Below, in pieces: positions 47,341 to 56,450 of a stretch of 64,000 nucleotides of DNA. The stretch covers positions 62,001 to 126,000 of the forward strand of contig NZ_JAOBWS010000002.1 in the NCBI RefSeq assembly GCF_025245835.1, read 5' to 3'. Source of the DNA: Rheinheimera sp. 4Y26 (GTDB lineage: Bacteria; Pseudomonadota; Gammaproteobacteria; Enterobacterales; Alteromonadaceae). A program made the position numbers and the translations under genes. Positions within the stretch are counted from its first letter, which is position 1, and every line of letters begins with the position of its first letter. The notes beneath the pieces were generated by a model. That model saw only the letters and a list, made by a program, of their open reading frames with translations. It did not search any database and was not told the origin of the DNA.

Positions 47341-48648
47341 ATGGCAAAAAACAAGTCAATACAACTAGATGCCCAAAGGGCTAAGCGTCAGGACACTCTT
47401 ACCATGTCAGATTTCAAAGAACAAGCACTTCGGTATCATGCGCAGCCCAAGCCCGGCAAAATCAGTGTGGAGATCAGTAAACCGGCTGAAACGGTGAAAG
47501 ATTTAGCACTGGCTTACAGCCCGGGCGTGGCAGAGCCGGTACGGGAAATAGCCGACAATATCGACAATGTTTACAAATACACAGCCAAAGGCAATCTGGT
47601 GGCCGTCATCAGTAACGGCACTGCTATTTTAGGCCTTGGTAACTTAGGACCTATGGCTTCTAAGCCAGTGATGGAAGGTAAAGCGTTGTTGTTTAAACGT
47701 TTTGCCAATCTGGACTCTATTGATATTGAAGTGACGCACCGCACCACCGAAGAATTTATTAACACTGTGGCCAATATTGCCGACACTTTTGGCGGTATTA
47801 ACCTTGAAGATATCAAGTCGCCTGAATGTTTTGAAATTGAAAAAGAGCTGATCAAACGCTGCAATATCCCGGTGTTTCATGACGACCAGCACGGTACCGC
47901 CATTGTGACTGCAGCTGGCCTGCTGAATGCACTGGAAATTCAGGGTAAAGATATCCGTAAAGTGACCATCGTCTGTATGGGCGCCGGCGCTGCCGCTATT
48001 GCCTGTATGGAGCTGCTGATTAAATGTGGTGCCAAACGCGAATACATTTATATGCTCGACACTAAAGGTGTTATTCATACCCGTCGTGAAGACTTAAACC
48101 AATACAAAACCTTATTTGCCAATAACACCGACAAACGTACGCTGGAAGACGCTCTGGAAGGTGCTGATGTGTTTGTGGGCGTGTCAGGCCCTGATGTATT
48201 ACCACCAGAAGCGCTGAAGTTAATGGCGGATAAACCGGTGATTTTTGCCTGCTCTAACCCGGATCCGGAAATTAAGCCTGAGCTGGCGCACGCTGTGCGT
48301 TCAGATTTAATTATGGCAACGGGTCGTTCGGATTATCCGAACCAGGTGAACAACGTATTGTGTTTCCCGTTTATTTTCCGTGGTGCGCTGGATGTACGCG
48401 CCAGTGTGATTAACGATGAAATGAAAATTGCGGCAGTGCAGGCCATTCGCAGTATTGCCAAAGAGCCGGTGCCGGAAGCAGTGTTGGTGGCGTCTCAGGT
48501 GAAAAGTCTGCAGTTTGGCAAAGAGTATATTATTCCAAAACCAATGGACCCAAGGCTGTTACCGCGGGTGGCCAAAGCTGTGGCTGATGCCGCAGTGGCC
48601 TCTGGCGTGGCTCGTATTCCGATGCCTGAAGCTTATATGCAGCAATAA
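47341..48648 (+). CDS. Malic enzyme (oxaloacetate-decarboxylating malate dehydrogenase), short form
   Basis: The enzyme oxidatively decarboxylates malate to pyruvate with NAD(P)+. The 435 residues cover the catalytic domain (about 25-200; DLALAYSPGVAEPVREIA, TAKGNLVAVISNGTAILGLG, PVFHDDQHGTAIV) and the NAD(P) domain (IVCMGAGAAAIACMEL, SNPDPEIKPE, ATGRSDYPNQVNNVLCFP). The C-terminal phosphotransacetylase-like half of E. coli MaeB is missing, so this is the short type. ATG 47341 has AAGG at a good distance, but homologues I recall begin at the equivalent of M22 (ATG 47404, MSDFKEQALRYH), so the first 21 residues are doubtful. Confidence 0.9.
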   Translation: MAKNKSIQLDAQRAKRQDTLTMSDFKEQALRYHAQPKPGKISVEISKPAETVKDLALAYSPGVAEPVREIADNIDNVYKYTAKGNLVAVISNGTAILGLGNLGPMASKPVMEGKALLFKRFANLDSIDIEVTHRTTEEFINTVANIADTFGGINLEDIKSPECFEIEKELIKRCNIPVFHDDQHGTAIVTAAGLLNALEIQGKDIRKVTIVCMGAGAAAIACMELLIKCGAKREYIYMLDTKGVIHTRREDLNQYKTLFANNTDKRTLEDALEGADVFVGVSGPDVLPPEALKLMADKPVIFACSNPDPEIKPELAHAVRSDLIMATGRSDYPNQVNNVLCFPFIFRGALDVRASVINDEMKIAAVQAIRSIAKEPVPEAVLVASQVKSLQFGKEYIIPKPMDPRLLPRVAKAVADAAVASGVARIPMPEAYMQQ

Positions 48649-48664
48649 ATGCTGGGATAACACC

Positions 48665-48695
48665 AAAAAAGAAACCCGCCATTTGGCGGGTTTCT
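48665..48695. terminator. Terminator shared by malic enzyme gene and metJ
   Basis: GAAACCCGCC/GGCGGGTTTC (48671-48680, 48685-48694) with an ATTT loop is flanked on the left by six A's. It is stronger on the minus strand (metJ), where a T-run follows, than on the plus strand. Confidence 0.8.
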
Positions 48696-48758
48696 GCATT
48701 CTGTTGATTTGGTTTTATTGTATTGACTGACTCTTGAAATTTTTAGTGGTGAGTCAGA

Positions 48759-49094
48759 TTATTCTTCGTCGGATTCAGCTTCCTGAATAACCGGAATAGG
48801 TTTGCCCATGCTGGTCAGAATGTTGCGCACTTCAACAGGGATCTGGTGTGGGTTGTCTTTGCGTAAGTCCTCATCGGCTGGCAGTGGCTGACCGGTAAAG
48901 GCATGCAAAAAAGCTTCACATAATAATTCGCTGTTAGTGGCATGACGTAAGTTATTGACCTGACGGCGTGTTCTTTCGTCAGTCAGCACTTTTAATACAT
49001 TCAGCGGGATAGAAACGGTGATTTTTTTCACCTGCTCAGATTTTTTGCCGTGTTCGGCATACGGGTGAACGTATTCACCATTCCACTTAGCCAT
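48759..49094 (-). CDS. metJ: Methionine repressor MetJ
   Basis: MetJ is a ribbon-helix-helix repressor that uses S-adenosylmethionine as corepressor. The 111-residue protein matches E. coli MetJ (105): [20 protein letters not shown], the DNA-contacting strand [39 protein letters not shown] and [10 protein letters not shown]. It is divergent from metB, with two clusters of met boxes between them, consistent with repression of both. Confidence 0.97.
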   Translation of the reverse strand: MAKWNGEYVHPYAEHGKKSEQVKKITVSIPLNVLKVLTDERTRRQVNNLRHATNSELLCEAFLHAFTGQPLPADEDLRKDNPHQIPVEVRNILTSMGKPIPVIQEAESDEE

Positions 49095-49198
49095 AGTTGT
49101 ACCTTGATTGTTTTTTTAAGTTGCGTAGCGCATTTTGGGCCGGAATTTTACTTCTTTATACGACGGGACACAAACAATGCGCAAGAAATAATCATTGT

Positions 49199-49222
49199 AG
49201 ACGTCTAAATGTTTTGACTTCT
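49199..49222. promoter_or_regulatory. MetJ operator, cluster 1
   Basis: A perfect met box AGACGTCT (49199-49206) is followed in phase by AAATGTTT (5/8) and TGACTTCT (6/8). MetJ binds such tandem 8-bp repeats cooperatively. This cluster is nearer metJ. Confidence 0.75.
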
Positions 49223-49236
49223 TATTTTTCACCAGT

Positions 49237-49260
49237 ATACTTTTAGACGTCTAAACGCCT
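49237..49260. promoter_or_regulatory. MetJ operator, cluster 2
   Basis: ATACTTTT (5/8), a perfect AGACGTCT (49245-49252) and AAACGCCT (6/8) lie in phase. The cluster ends 19 bp before metB and would cover the metB promoter or transcript start. Confidence 0.78.
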
Positions 49261-49279
49261 AAATATATCTGAGGTCATT

Positions 49280-50605
49280 ATGTCAAACCGTCACTCCGCC
49301 ACTATTACTGCCCGCGCCGGCATAGCCCAAGACCCGGCTTATGGGGCTGTGACACCGCCTTTGTACCTGACCTCCACTTATGAATTAAAAGCTTTTAAAC
49401 AGCCTGGCAAATACGATTATTCGCGCTCCAATAACCCAACCCGCGACTTATTAGGCGACGCTTTGGCAGAATTAGAAGGTGGTGCCAAAGGTTTGGTCAC
49501 CAGCACCGGCATGTCGGCTTGTTTATTGGCGCTGCAACTGTTAACACCCCAGGACACTCTGGTGATCCCACATGACTGTTATGGCGGCAGTTATCGTTTA
49601 TTTGTCAATCTGGCCAACCGTAAACAGGCGTTTAAGGTGGTGATTGTCAATTTCCAGCGAGATAACTGGCCGGCGCTGGTGCAACAAGCCAAACCTAAAA
49701 TGATTTGGCTGGAAACACCCAGCAACCCACTGTTGCAAATCACTGATGTTAAAGCGGTTTGTGATCTGGCAAAAAGCCTCAATGCTTTGGTGGTGGTGGA
49801 CAATACCTTTTTATCGCCGGTGTTACAGCAGCCACTGCAACTGGGCGCCGACATTGTGGTGCATTCCACCACTAAATATTTAAACGGCCACAGCGATATT
49901 GTCGGTGGTGCGCTGATTGCCAAAGATCAGGCCATTGGCGATGAACTCAAGTGGTGGGCTAATTGTTTAGGGGTCACAGGGGGCGCTTTTGATGCTCACT
50001 TAACCTTGCGTGGCATCCGCACTTTATTACCAAGAATGAAGGCCCACCAGGAAAACGCGGCGCTGGTGGTGGAATTTCTGCAGCAGCAAACATTAGTAGC
50101 CAAAACTTATTACCCTGGGCTGAAAGACCATCCGGGCCATGCCATTGCCAAAGCCCAGCAAAATGGTTTTGGTGCTATGGTCAGCTTTGATTTAGCGGCA
50201 GACGAAGCTTATTTGCCGGTGTTTTTCAGCGCTTTACGTTGTTTTACCCTGGCGCAGTCTTTAGGCGGTATTGAAAGTCTCATCTGCCACCCAGGTTCGA
50301 TGACGCACGCTTCGATGGACGCCGCCGCGCAAAAAACCGCCGGTATTGGCCCTACATTAATCCGCTTATCGGTTGGGATTGAAGATCCAAGAGATTTAAT
50401 CGCTGATTTAGCCCAGGCTTTTGCCGCAGTGGCGCAAGCGATTCAAGCCGATGGCACACAGCAACCGGGCAGTACAACTGCCGCTAGCGGCACTGAGAGT
50501 TCGGTGGCAACAGCAGCGGCAAAGCAGCAAGTATCAAGCGGCCAGCATGTGGCAGAAGCTGAACAATCTTTTCGTTTAAATCCGGCTCTGGCCGCTTTCT
50601 GGTGA
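49280..50605 (+). CDS. metB: Cystathionine gamma-synthase
   Basis: MetB joins O-succinylhomoserine (or the acetyl ester) and cysteine to cystathionine in methionine synthesis; it is a PLP enzyme of the cytosol. PLP-binding K199 sits in HSTTKYLNGHSD; YSRSNNPTRDLL, STGMSA and ETPSNPLLQITD are conserved. Length is 441 residues against 386 in E. coli: the family part ends near residue 388 (DLIADLAQAFAAV) and a low-complexity Ala/Gln/Ser/Thr tail of about 50 residues follows. GAGGT precedes ATG 49280. The stop overlaps the metL start. Confidence 0.95.
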   Translation: MSNRHSATITARAGIAQDPAYGAVTPPLYLTSTYELKAFKQPGKYDYSRSNNPTRDLLGDALAELEGGAKGLVTSTGMSACLLALQLLTPQDTLVIPHDCYGGSYRLFVNLANRKQAFKVVIVNFQRDNWPALVQQAKPKMIWLETPSNPLLQITDVKAVCDLAKSLNALVVVDNTFLSPVLQQPLQLGADIVVHSTTKYLNGHSDIVGGALIAKDQAIGDELKWWANCLGVTGGAFDAHLTLRGIRTLLPRMKAHQENAALVVEFLQQQTLVAKTYYPGLKDHPGHAIAKAQQNGFGAMVSFDLAADEAYLPVFFSALRCFTLAQSLGGIESLICHPGSMTHASMDAAAQKTAGIGPTLIRLSVGIEDPRDLIADLAQAFAAVAQAIQADGTQQPGSTTAASGTESSVATAAAKQQVSSGQHVAEAEQSFRLNPALAAFW

Positions 50606-53037
50606 GTGTTATGACAGTATTATCGTCAGTTTCTTTAGTTCATTCAGCGGCCTCTGCGCTGGTGGTGCATAAATTTGGCGGCAGCAGTTTAGCTTCCAGC
50701 GAAAGATTCCATGCGGTGGCCGATATTCTGCTGGCGCAGCCGCAATCATCGGCTTTTGTGGTGGTGTCAGCGCCCGGTGATACGACAGACGCTTTATTAA
50801 CCCTGCTGGATTGCGCTCCGGATACAGCTGAGTTTGAACTGAATTATCAGCAGTTGGTGCAACAGTTACGGTTGTTGGTCAGCCGCACTTTAACAGCTGC
50901 CACAACGCCAGTTGTCCTCAATGAGCTGAATCACTGGTTGGCAGCTATTCCGGCTTTGGCACTGGCAGGGCGTAATAATGACGTGCTGGCGACAGGTGAA
51001 AAACTGTCTGCTTTGCTGCTCAGCCATTTGCTGCAGGAGCGGGGTGTTGCCGCCAAGCCGATAGATGCCCGTGACTTTTTACAACTTTGTGGCCAGCAGG
51101 TGTTATGGCAGGAATCCGAAGCCGCGTTAAGGCCATTGTTAACTGATGGTTTTAATGTGGTGACTGGTTTTATTGCCCGGAACGAAGCAGGCGATAGCAT
51201 CACATTGGGCCGCAATGGCAGCGATTATTCCGCCACTATTTTAGGCCGGCTGGTGCAGGCGCAGACCATTCATATCTGGACAGATGTGGACGCAATTTAC
51301 AGTGCCGATCCACGCAAGGTGCCCTCAGCCCGCCCTTATCGTCAGGTACCCTGGGCGCAGGCTACTTTATTGGCAGAGCTGGGCAATCCTGTGCTGCATG
51401 CCAAAACCCTGAGCCCATTGCAGCAGCATGCTGCGGATTTAGTGGTGCGCAGCAGTTATGAGCCTGAACAACCAGGTTGTAAAGTCAGCCGTCAGGCCGC
51501 TATTGAAGTGCAGTTTGTCACTGATTTAACTGATGTGGTGCTGGTGACTTTACCAAAAGCAGTGACTTTAACTGCCAATGCGGTGGCGGCGCAGTTGCAG
51601 CTGACGGTATTTGCGGTGCCGGGCGATGCTAACTGCTGGGTAGTAGCGCAAAAAAATCTCGATATTTTATTAAGTTATCTTGGGCAACAACAGATTTACC
51701 CCAGAGTCAGCAGTGAGCAGTATCAGGCCGTTGCCTGGGTAAAACCAGCCGCTAAACAACAGCAGCAGTTGTCATTGCAGGCCGCGCATTGGCTGGAGCG
51801 GCAACAACCTGCTTTTTCGTTTGACAACAACGAGCTGGCGCTCTGGTTGTTTGCACCGGCATTAACTGCCCGCGAGCTCACCGAATTTCACCAGTTATTG
51901 CTGCCAACCCAGGTGCGGCTGAATGTAGTGGTGGCAGGTACCGGCAATGTCGGCGCCGAATTTTTGGCGTTATTAGCTAAACAACAACAGGCTTTTGCCG
52001 GACAAATTGAATTAAAACTGGCCGGCGTGCTGAATTCGCGTCAGGCCTGCTTTAGTGATGAGTTAACAGTACAAAACTGGCAGGCGCAGCTGGCGGCTGC
52101 TCCTTTGTATCAACAGCAGGATTTACTGGATTATTTAACCGCTTTGCCAAGCCCTAAGGTGCTGGTAGACATTACACCGAGCAAAACTTTTGCTGAAGCT
52201 TATGCTGGTTTTGTGCAAACCGGCTGTCATTTGATCAGTGCCAATAAACAAGGGGTGACTTTGCCACTGGCGCAATATCAGCAGATTGCCGCCACTGTGG
52301 CTGAGCAGCAGGTCAGCTGGCTGGCTAACACCACTGTAGGCGCCGGTTTGCCGGTGCAGCGTATTTTGCAGGAGCTGCAAAGTTCAGGGGATCATATTCA
52401 GCAAATCAGCGGTATTTTTTCCGGTACCTTGTCCTGGTTATTGTGTAAATACGACGGCAGTGCAGCTTTTTCTGACTTTGTGCTGCAGGCGCAGGCCGAA
52501 GGTTTAACAGAACCGGATCCACGCGACGATTTATCCGGCAAAGATGTACAACGCAAATTGCTGGTACTGGCGCGCGAACTGGGTTTAACACTGGATATCA
52601 ATGATATAGCGCTGACGCCTTTATTACCGCTGGGGTTGGAGCAGGGCAGTTGGGATGAATTCTGGGTTAGGCGCAACGAGCTTGATAGCGCCTTGGCGCA
52701 AACTTTTACCCAAGCCACATCTGAGGGCAAGGTATTGCGTTATGTCGCAACTTTAACCGTGACACCACAAGGGCCAGTTGCCACTGTGCAGCTGCTGAGT
52801 GTACGACCTGAGCATCCACTGGCAGCAATTCAGGCTTGCGACAATGTGTTTGTGATTAAATCCAACTGGTATCAGAGCAATCCGCTGGTGCTAAAAGGCC
52901 CGGGTGCCGGCCGTTTGGTAACTGCTGGCGGTATTCATGCAGATCTGGCGATTTTGGCACGTCAGCAAATAGCAGCGGCCAAAGCGGCACGGCACAGTCA
53001 GGCGCAGGCTGCCGCCTGGGCCAACGAAAGGGCCTGA
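50602..53037 (+). CDS. metL: Bifunctional aspartokinase/homoserine dehydrogenase II
   Basis: MetL performs the first and third steps from aspartate to homoserine. The 811 residues consist of an aspartokinase domain (about 15-290; VHKFGGSSLASSERF, GRNGSDYSATILG, TDVDAIYSADPRKV), a regulatory linker, and a homoserine dehydrogenase domain (about 440-800; VVAGTGNVGAEFLALLA, ISANKQGVTLPLA, the GLTEPDPRDDLSGKDVQRK motif). GTG 50602 overlaps metB by 4 bp; ATG 50611 is an alternative. metB-metL are one MetJ-controlled operon. metF, next in E. coli, is absent. Confidence 0.96.
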   Translation: MSVMTVLSSVSLVHSAASALVVHKFGGSSLASSERFHAVADILLAQPQSSAFVVVSAPGDTTDALLTLLDCAPDTAEFELNYQQLVQQLRLLVSRTLTAATTPVVLNELNHWLAAIPALALAGRNNDVLATGEKLSALLLSHLLQERGVAAKPIDARDFLQLCGQQVLWQESEAALRPLLTDGFNVVTGFIARNEAGDSITLGRNGSDYSATILGRLVQAQTIHIWTDVDAIYSADPRKVPSARPYRQVPWAQATLLAELGNPVLHAKTLSPLQQHAADLVVRSSYEPEQPGCKVSRQAAIEVQFVTDLTDVVLVTLPKAVTLTANAVAAQLQLTVFAVPGDANCWVVAQKNLDILLSYLGQQQIYPRVSSEQYQAVAWVKPAAKQQQQLSLQAAHWLERQQPAFSFDNNELALWLFAPALTARELTEFHQLLLPTQVRLNVVVAGTGNVGAEFLALLAKQQQAFAGQIELKLAGVLNSRQACFSDELTVQNWQAQLAAAPLYQQQDLLDYLTALPSPKVLVDITPSKTFAEAYAGFVQTGCHLISANKQGVTLPLAQYQQIAATVAEQQVSWLANTTVGAGLPVQRILQELQSSGDHIQQISGIFSGTLSWLLCKYDGSAAFSDFVLQAQAEGLTEPDPRDDLSGKDVQRKLLVLARELGLTLDINDIALTPLLPLGLEQGSWDEFWVRRNELDSALAQTFTQATSEGKVLRYVATLTVTPQGPVATVQLLSVRPEHPLAAIQACDNVFVIKSNWYQSNPLVLKGPGAGRLVTAGGIHADLAILARQQIAAAKAARHSQAQAAAWANERA

Positions 53038-53437
53038 GCTTTAACGGCGGGTTTTGCTGCTGGCTGGTGCTGAACAGCCTGTTGTGTTGCAAAGCGCTTC
53101 ATCATGGCGGCAAGCTGATTGCCGCTGTTTCTTTTTTGCCTTGTCTTAGTTTCTGAAAACGGCAAAGTCTTGCCGTTGACTTGAGCGGCCAGATCACAAT
53201 GATCAAGCAAGATCCACCGCCTGTCTTTATCTGAATTTTTATAAGCGTTTGAATTGTAATGTTTTATGATTTTTTTTGAAAAAATGGCGGCGCCGGATTT
53301 TTGTCATTAGATCTTGGCGCGGTTGTTGCTAATAAGTATTCGCCGTTGTCACCGACCCGTTGAAGAAGGATCGGAAATGGGCACAAATATTCAGAGAAGT
53401 CTAACAAATAAACTTACAAATTAGGGATTTACTCACT
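53038..53437. other. Intergenic region after metL
   Basis: This 400-bp gap contains a hairpin AACGGCAA/TTGCCGTT (53158-53165, 53170-53177) with an AGTC loop but no T-run after it on the plus strand. The part 53220-53280 is AT-rich and probably contains the promoter of the next two genes. Minus-strand open frames here overlap metL and look spurious. Confidence 0.4.
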
Positions 53438-53641
53438 ATGCAAATCAATGCACAATCAGGCATCAACGCGGCTTTATTCGATGTTCAAACGAAAAAAAAC
53501 ACAGCGTTAGAAAAACAACCCTTACCAGCGGCGCAAGACAAAGTCACTTTGTCAGCTGAAGCATTAGCACTGGCAAGTGGTGGTGGTCAGGTACAAACTT
53601 TAGGAACAAGCTGGCCAAAATGGCCAACTATTCCAGCCTAA
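53438..53641 (+). CDS. Small unknown protein (67 aa)
   Basis: I do not recognise this protein. It has no signal peptide or membrane helix. The middle DKVTLSAEALALASGGG is similar in style to short Alteromonadales proteins and to the VxLSxEA pattern of FlgM-like anti-sigma factors, but it is too short and lacks the FlgM core. It ends in an unusual Trp/Pro-rich tail (SWPKWPTIPA). AGGG lies about 12 bases before ATG 53438. The membrane-protein gene starts 15 bp downstream, suggesting one transcript. Confidence 0.55.
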   Translation: MQINAQSGINAALFDVQTKKNTALEKQPLPAAQDKVTLSAEALALASGGGQVQTLGTSWPKWPTIPA

Positions 53642-53656
53642 TAAGTTGAGGTTTGC

Positions 53657-54268
53657 GTGCATGATATAAAAAAGCTGGCTTTCAACCTTGTTGTAATACT
53701 GCTTTGTGGGTTTTTTCTGGCTGCCACTTTTATCTTGCGTGACGAACAGCTTCATGTTTCTGCTGTAACCCTAGTATCGATATTTGTGATTGCATTTTTG
53801 TCCAGAGATAAAAATGCAATCTATCCCATTCTTGCCATCGTACTTTTTATCCGTGTTGCTGAGTTTTTGCTGGGGTTCTTATTAATAGATTCACTGGCAC
53901 TGACCTATTTGCTAATCACCGGTCTGGTGGATTTACTTTTTGCATTTTTACTGGTGCATTATCATATGGACCCTGCGCTGCATAAGATGTTGAAATCGCA
54001 GCCGCAGCGTGGTCATTACCCTCAGGTTTATCTGATTGCTTTTCTGCTGGCGTTTTCGTCTTTATATCATGTACTTGGCTCAGCCGAGCTGATGATCCAT
54101 TTGATGGATAAAACCGTTTTTGGCGAAAACGTGCCGTTTTTCTTTAGCACTGGCCCAATGGTGGCAATTGTTATCCGGTTGCTCGTTGATTTAACGGTCT
54201 GGAGTTTATTGTTGGCACCAGGCCGTATTCGTTTACCTGCCAGGGTGCAACGCTGGCTAAACCCTTAA
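53657..54268 (+). CDS. Polytopic membrane protein of unknown function (203 aa)
   Basis: About six membrane segments (residues 8-25, 35-50, 54-75, 78-102, 124-145, 165-187) and few charged loops suggest an inner-membrane protein. I recognise no family motif. The start is GTG 53657 with GAGG at 53648-53651; a nearby ATG at 53661 is out of frame and closes at once. It follows the 67-residue protein and precedes dauA by 114 bp. Confidence 0.65.
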   Translation: MHDIKKLAFNLVVILLCGFFLAATFILRDEQLHVSAVTLVSIFVIAFLSRDKNAIYPILAIVLFIRVAEFLLGFLLIDSLALTYLLITGLVDLLFAFLLVHYHMDPALHKMLKSQPQRGHYPQVYLIAFLLAFSSLYHVLGSAELMIHLMDKTVFGENVPFFFSTGPMVAIVIRLLVDLTVWSLLLAPGRIRLPARVQRWLNP

Positions 54269-54299
54269 GTCCAACGGTCATTTTGCCGTTCTTGGACTA
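54267..54299 (+). terminator. Hairpin after the unknown membrane protein
   Basis: AGTCCAACGG and CCGTTCTTGGACT can fold with small bulges immediately after the stop codon. There is no T-run, so it may not terminate fully before dauA. Confidence 0.35.
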
Positions 54300-54382
54300 A
54301 AGTAGCCTTATAAATCAAAAATTTCCGCTGTATTTTCGGTTATGCTTGCAGCTTCTGGCCATGGTTTTTTCAGGAGCGGTTT

Positions 54383-56155
54383 ATGTCTCATCGCGCTTAT
54401 CTGTTTTCTCTTCGGATTGGTCATGCCTTACGCGACACCGCGGCAGAAGGTTATGGCCGGCAGCAACTGACAAAAGATCTGCTGGCTGGCCTAACGGTTG
54501 GCATTATTGCCATTCCTCTGGCGATGGCACTGGCTATTGCCAGTGGCGTGCCCCCGCAATATGGCCTTTATACCGCTATTATCGCCGGTTTTATTATTCC
54601 GTTATGTGGTGGATCACGTTTTAGTGTGTCCGGCCCTACCGCCGCTTTTGTGGTGATTTTATATCCGGTGGCACAAAAATATGGTCTCGGTGGCTTGCTG
54701 ATTGCAACTGTCGGGTCTGGTGTATTGTTGGTGATGATGGCGATGCTGCGGCTTGGCCGTTTTATTCAGTATATTCCCGAAGCCGTGACCCTTGGCTTTA
54801 CCGCTGGCATAGCTGTAGTAATAGCTACTTTGCAAATCAAAGACTTATTTGGGTTGCAGCTGGCAACTATGCCTGAACACTATATCGAAAAATTACATGC
54901 ACTGATGCTCGCGGCCGACACGGCCCATTGGCCCAGTATGCTGGTGGCGGCTGTCACCTTATTAGTGATGTTTAAATGGCCTGCACTGAAGTTGCCGGTG
55001 CCGGCACATTTACCGGCTGTACTTATTGGTACCCTGACCGCATTGCTGTTGAACTGGTTTGAGTTACCGGTGGAAACTATCGGCAGCCGATTCCAATACA
55101 CCATGCAAGATGGCAGTAGCGCCAGTGGTATTCCGGATATGTTGCCAAGCTTTAGCTGGCCCTGGCAGCAACCCGGAGCCGATGGCCAGTTATTGGCCTG
55201 GAGCTCGCAGATGGTGAAAGATTTGCTGGCCGCTGCTTTTGCCATGGCGATGTTGGGGGCAATTGAATCTTTATTATGTGCTGTGGTGCTCGATGGTATG
55301 ACAGGTCGGCGTCATAGTGCCAACAGTGAACTGCTGGGGCAGGGTATTGGCAATATCATAGCGCCATTTTTTGGTGGTATTACTGCAACTGCGGCTTTGG
55401 CCCGTTCTGCCGCTAATGTTCGGGCTGGTGCTCAGTCGCCGGTTGCGGCCATGGTGCATGCATTGGTGGTGTTGCTCGCGTTGTTGTTATTATCCAAATG
55501 GCTGGCGTATTTACCGATGGCGGCGATGGCTGCGTTGTTATTAGTGGTGGCCTGGAATATGAGTGAAGCAGGCAAAGCGCTGCACCTGATCAATACGGCA
55601 CCACGCAGTGACATCTGGGTTTTTACCGTGTGTTTTTCCTTTACCGTGCTGTTTGACATGGTGATAGCCATTACCAGCGGCATCATTATTGCGGCGCTGC
55701 TGTTTGTCAAAGAAGTGGCCGAGATGACCAAAGTCACAGACGTGACTGAAAGCCCAAAACTGGTGCCGGAAAAACTGGCGGAAGGTCATAAAATATTTCG
55801 CATCAGTGGCCCGCTGTTTTTTGCTGCGGCCGACCGGGTGTTTGGTGAGTTGTCGCAGTTGAGTAAACATCAGCAAAGTGTGGTGCTGCTGATGGATGGT
55901 GTGTCGTTGCTGGACGCCGGTGGTTTGGTGGCGCTGGATAAATACATCAGTGCCTGTGACAAAATGAACTGCCATATTATGCTGGTGGATTTACAGTTCC
56001 AGCCTCTGAAAACCCTGGCCAAAGCGCGGATCAGGCCGGTGGAGGGGTTGTTGTCGTTTTATCCCACCTTGCATGAAGCTTTGCGGTTATTACCGAAAAA
56101 GGAGCTGCATCCGGAGCATAGTTTGCAAAACACCCTAACCGAATCAGGGCTTTAG
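54383..56155 (+). CDS. dauA: SulP-family C4-dicarboxylic acid transporter DauA
   Basis: DauA (YchM) of E. coli takes up succinate and other C4-dicarboxylates at acidic pH. The 590 residues have the SulP membrane domain (about 30-430; LAGLTVGIIAIPLAMALAIA, GGSRFSVSGPTAAFVVI, AMLGAIESLLCAVVLDGMTG, APFFGGITATAALARSAANV) and a C-terminal cytoplasmic STAS domain (about 455-575; GPLFFAAADRVF, DAGGLVALDKYI). The long blocks identical in style to DauA support orthology over other SulP proteins. AGGAG precedes ATG 54383. Confidence 0.92.
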   Translation: MSHRAYLFSLRIGHALRDTAAEGYGRQQLTKDLLAGLTVGIIAIPLAMALAIASGVPPQYGLYTAIIAGFIIPLCGGSRFSVSGPTAAFVVILYPVAQKYGLGGLLIATVGSGVLLVMMAMLRLGRFIQYIPEAVTLGFTAGIAVVIATLQIKDLFGLQLATMPEHYIEKLHALMLAADTAHWPSMLVAAVTLLVMFKWPALKLPVPAHLPAVLIGTLTALLLNWFELPVETIGSRFQYTMQDGSSASGIPDMLPSFSWPWQQPGADGQLLAWSSQMVKDLLAAAFAMAMLGAIESLLCAVVLDGMTGRRHSANSELLGQGIGNIIAPFFGGITATAALARSAANVRAGAQSPVAAMVHALVVLLALLLLSKWLAYLPMAAMAALLLVVAWNMSEAGKALHLINTAPRSDIWVFTVCFSFTVLFDMVIAITSGIIIAALLFVKEVAEMTKVTDVTESPKLVPEKLAEGHKIFRISGPLFFAAADRVFGELSQLSKHQQSVVLLMDGVSLLDAGGLVALDKYISACDKMNCHIMLVDLQFQPLKTLAKARIRPVEGLLSFYPTLHEALRLLPKKELHPEHSLQNTLTESGL

Positions 56156-56167
56156 TATTGGTCTTTT

Positions 56168-56204
56168 CCTGCTGATCACAGTCTTTGTTGTGATCAGCAG
56201 GTTT
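56168..56204 (+). terminator. Terminator-like hairpin after dauA
   Basis: A perfect 13-bp inverted repeat (56168-56180 and 56189-56201) with an 8-base loop is followed by TTT only. It is stable but has a weak U-run. Confidence 0.6.
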
Positions 56205-56288
56205 GATGCTTGGCTCTGATACATCCTCTATCTGTTCAGTTTAATCCGAAGTGGCCTCTGATACTGGGCTGATTTATCCCATTCTCAC

Positions 56289-56310
56289 TGCTGTTTTTTT
56301 AAAAACAGCA
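56289..56310. repeat. Short palindrome in the dauA-argC gap
   Basis: TGCTGTTTTT and AAAAACAGCA form a perfect palindrome around TT. It could be a weak terminator on either strand or a protein site. Its role is unknown. Confidence 0.35.
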
Positions 56311-56411
56311 ACTGCTGATCTCCCTGGCAACAGATCGAAAATTCATTGAATTTCAGCTAGCCTTAGCCGCAGGTAACAAAGCTTGCCTCTGTGCTGTTGC
56401 TTTTAGTGATT

Positions 56412-56450
56412 AATTAATATTAATTCAAAAAAACAGCATAATAATTCTTG
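56412..56450. promoter_or_regulatory. Pair of ArgR boxes before argC
   Basis: Box 1 (56412-56429) reads TTAAT-ATTA-ATTCA in its core, one mismatch from TGAAT-WWWW-ATTCA. Box 2 (56433-56450) reads AGCAT-AATA-ATTCT, weaker. The centres are 21 bp apart, the spacing of two 18-bp Arg boxes with a 3-bp gap, as ArgR hexamers require. Box 2 overlaps the -35 element. Confidence 0.75.

Noticed and set aside
53438-53641. Calling the 67-residue protein FlgM
   Set aside because: Only a short SAEAL-type stretch is similar; length and the FlgM core do not match, and no flagellar genes are near.
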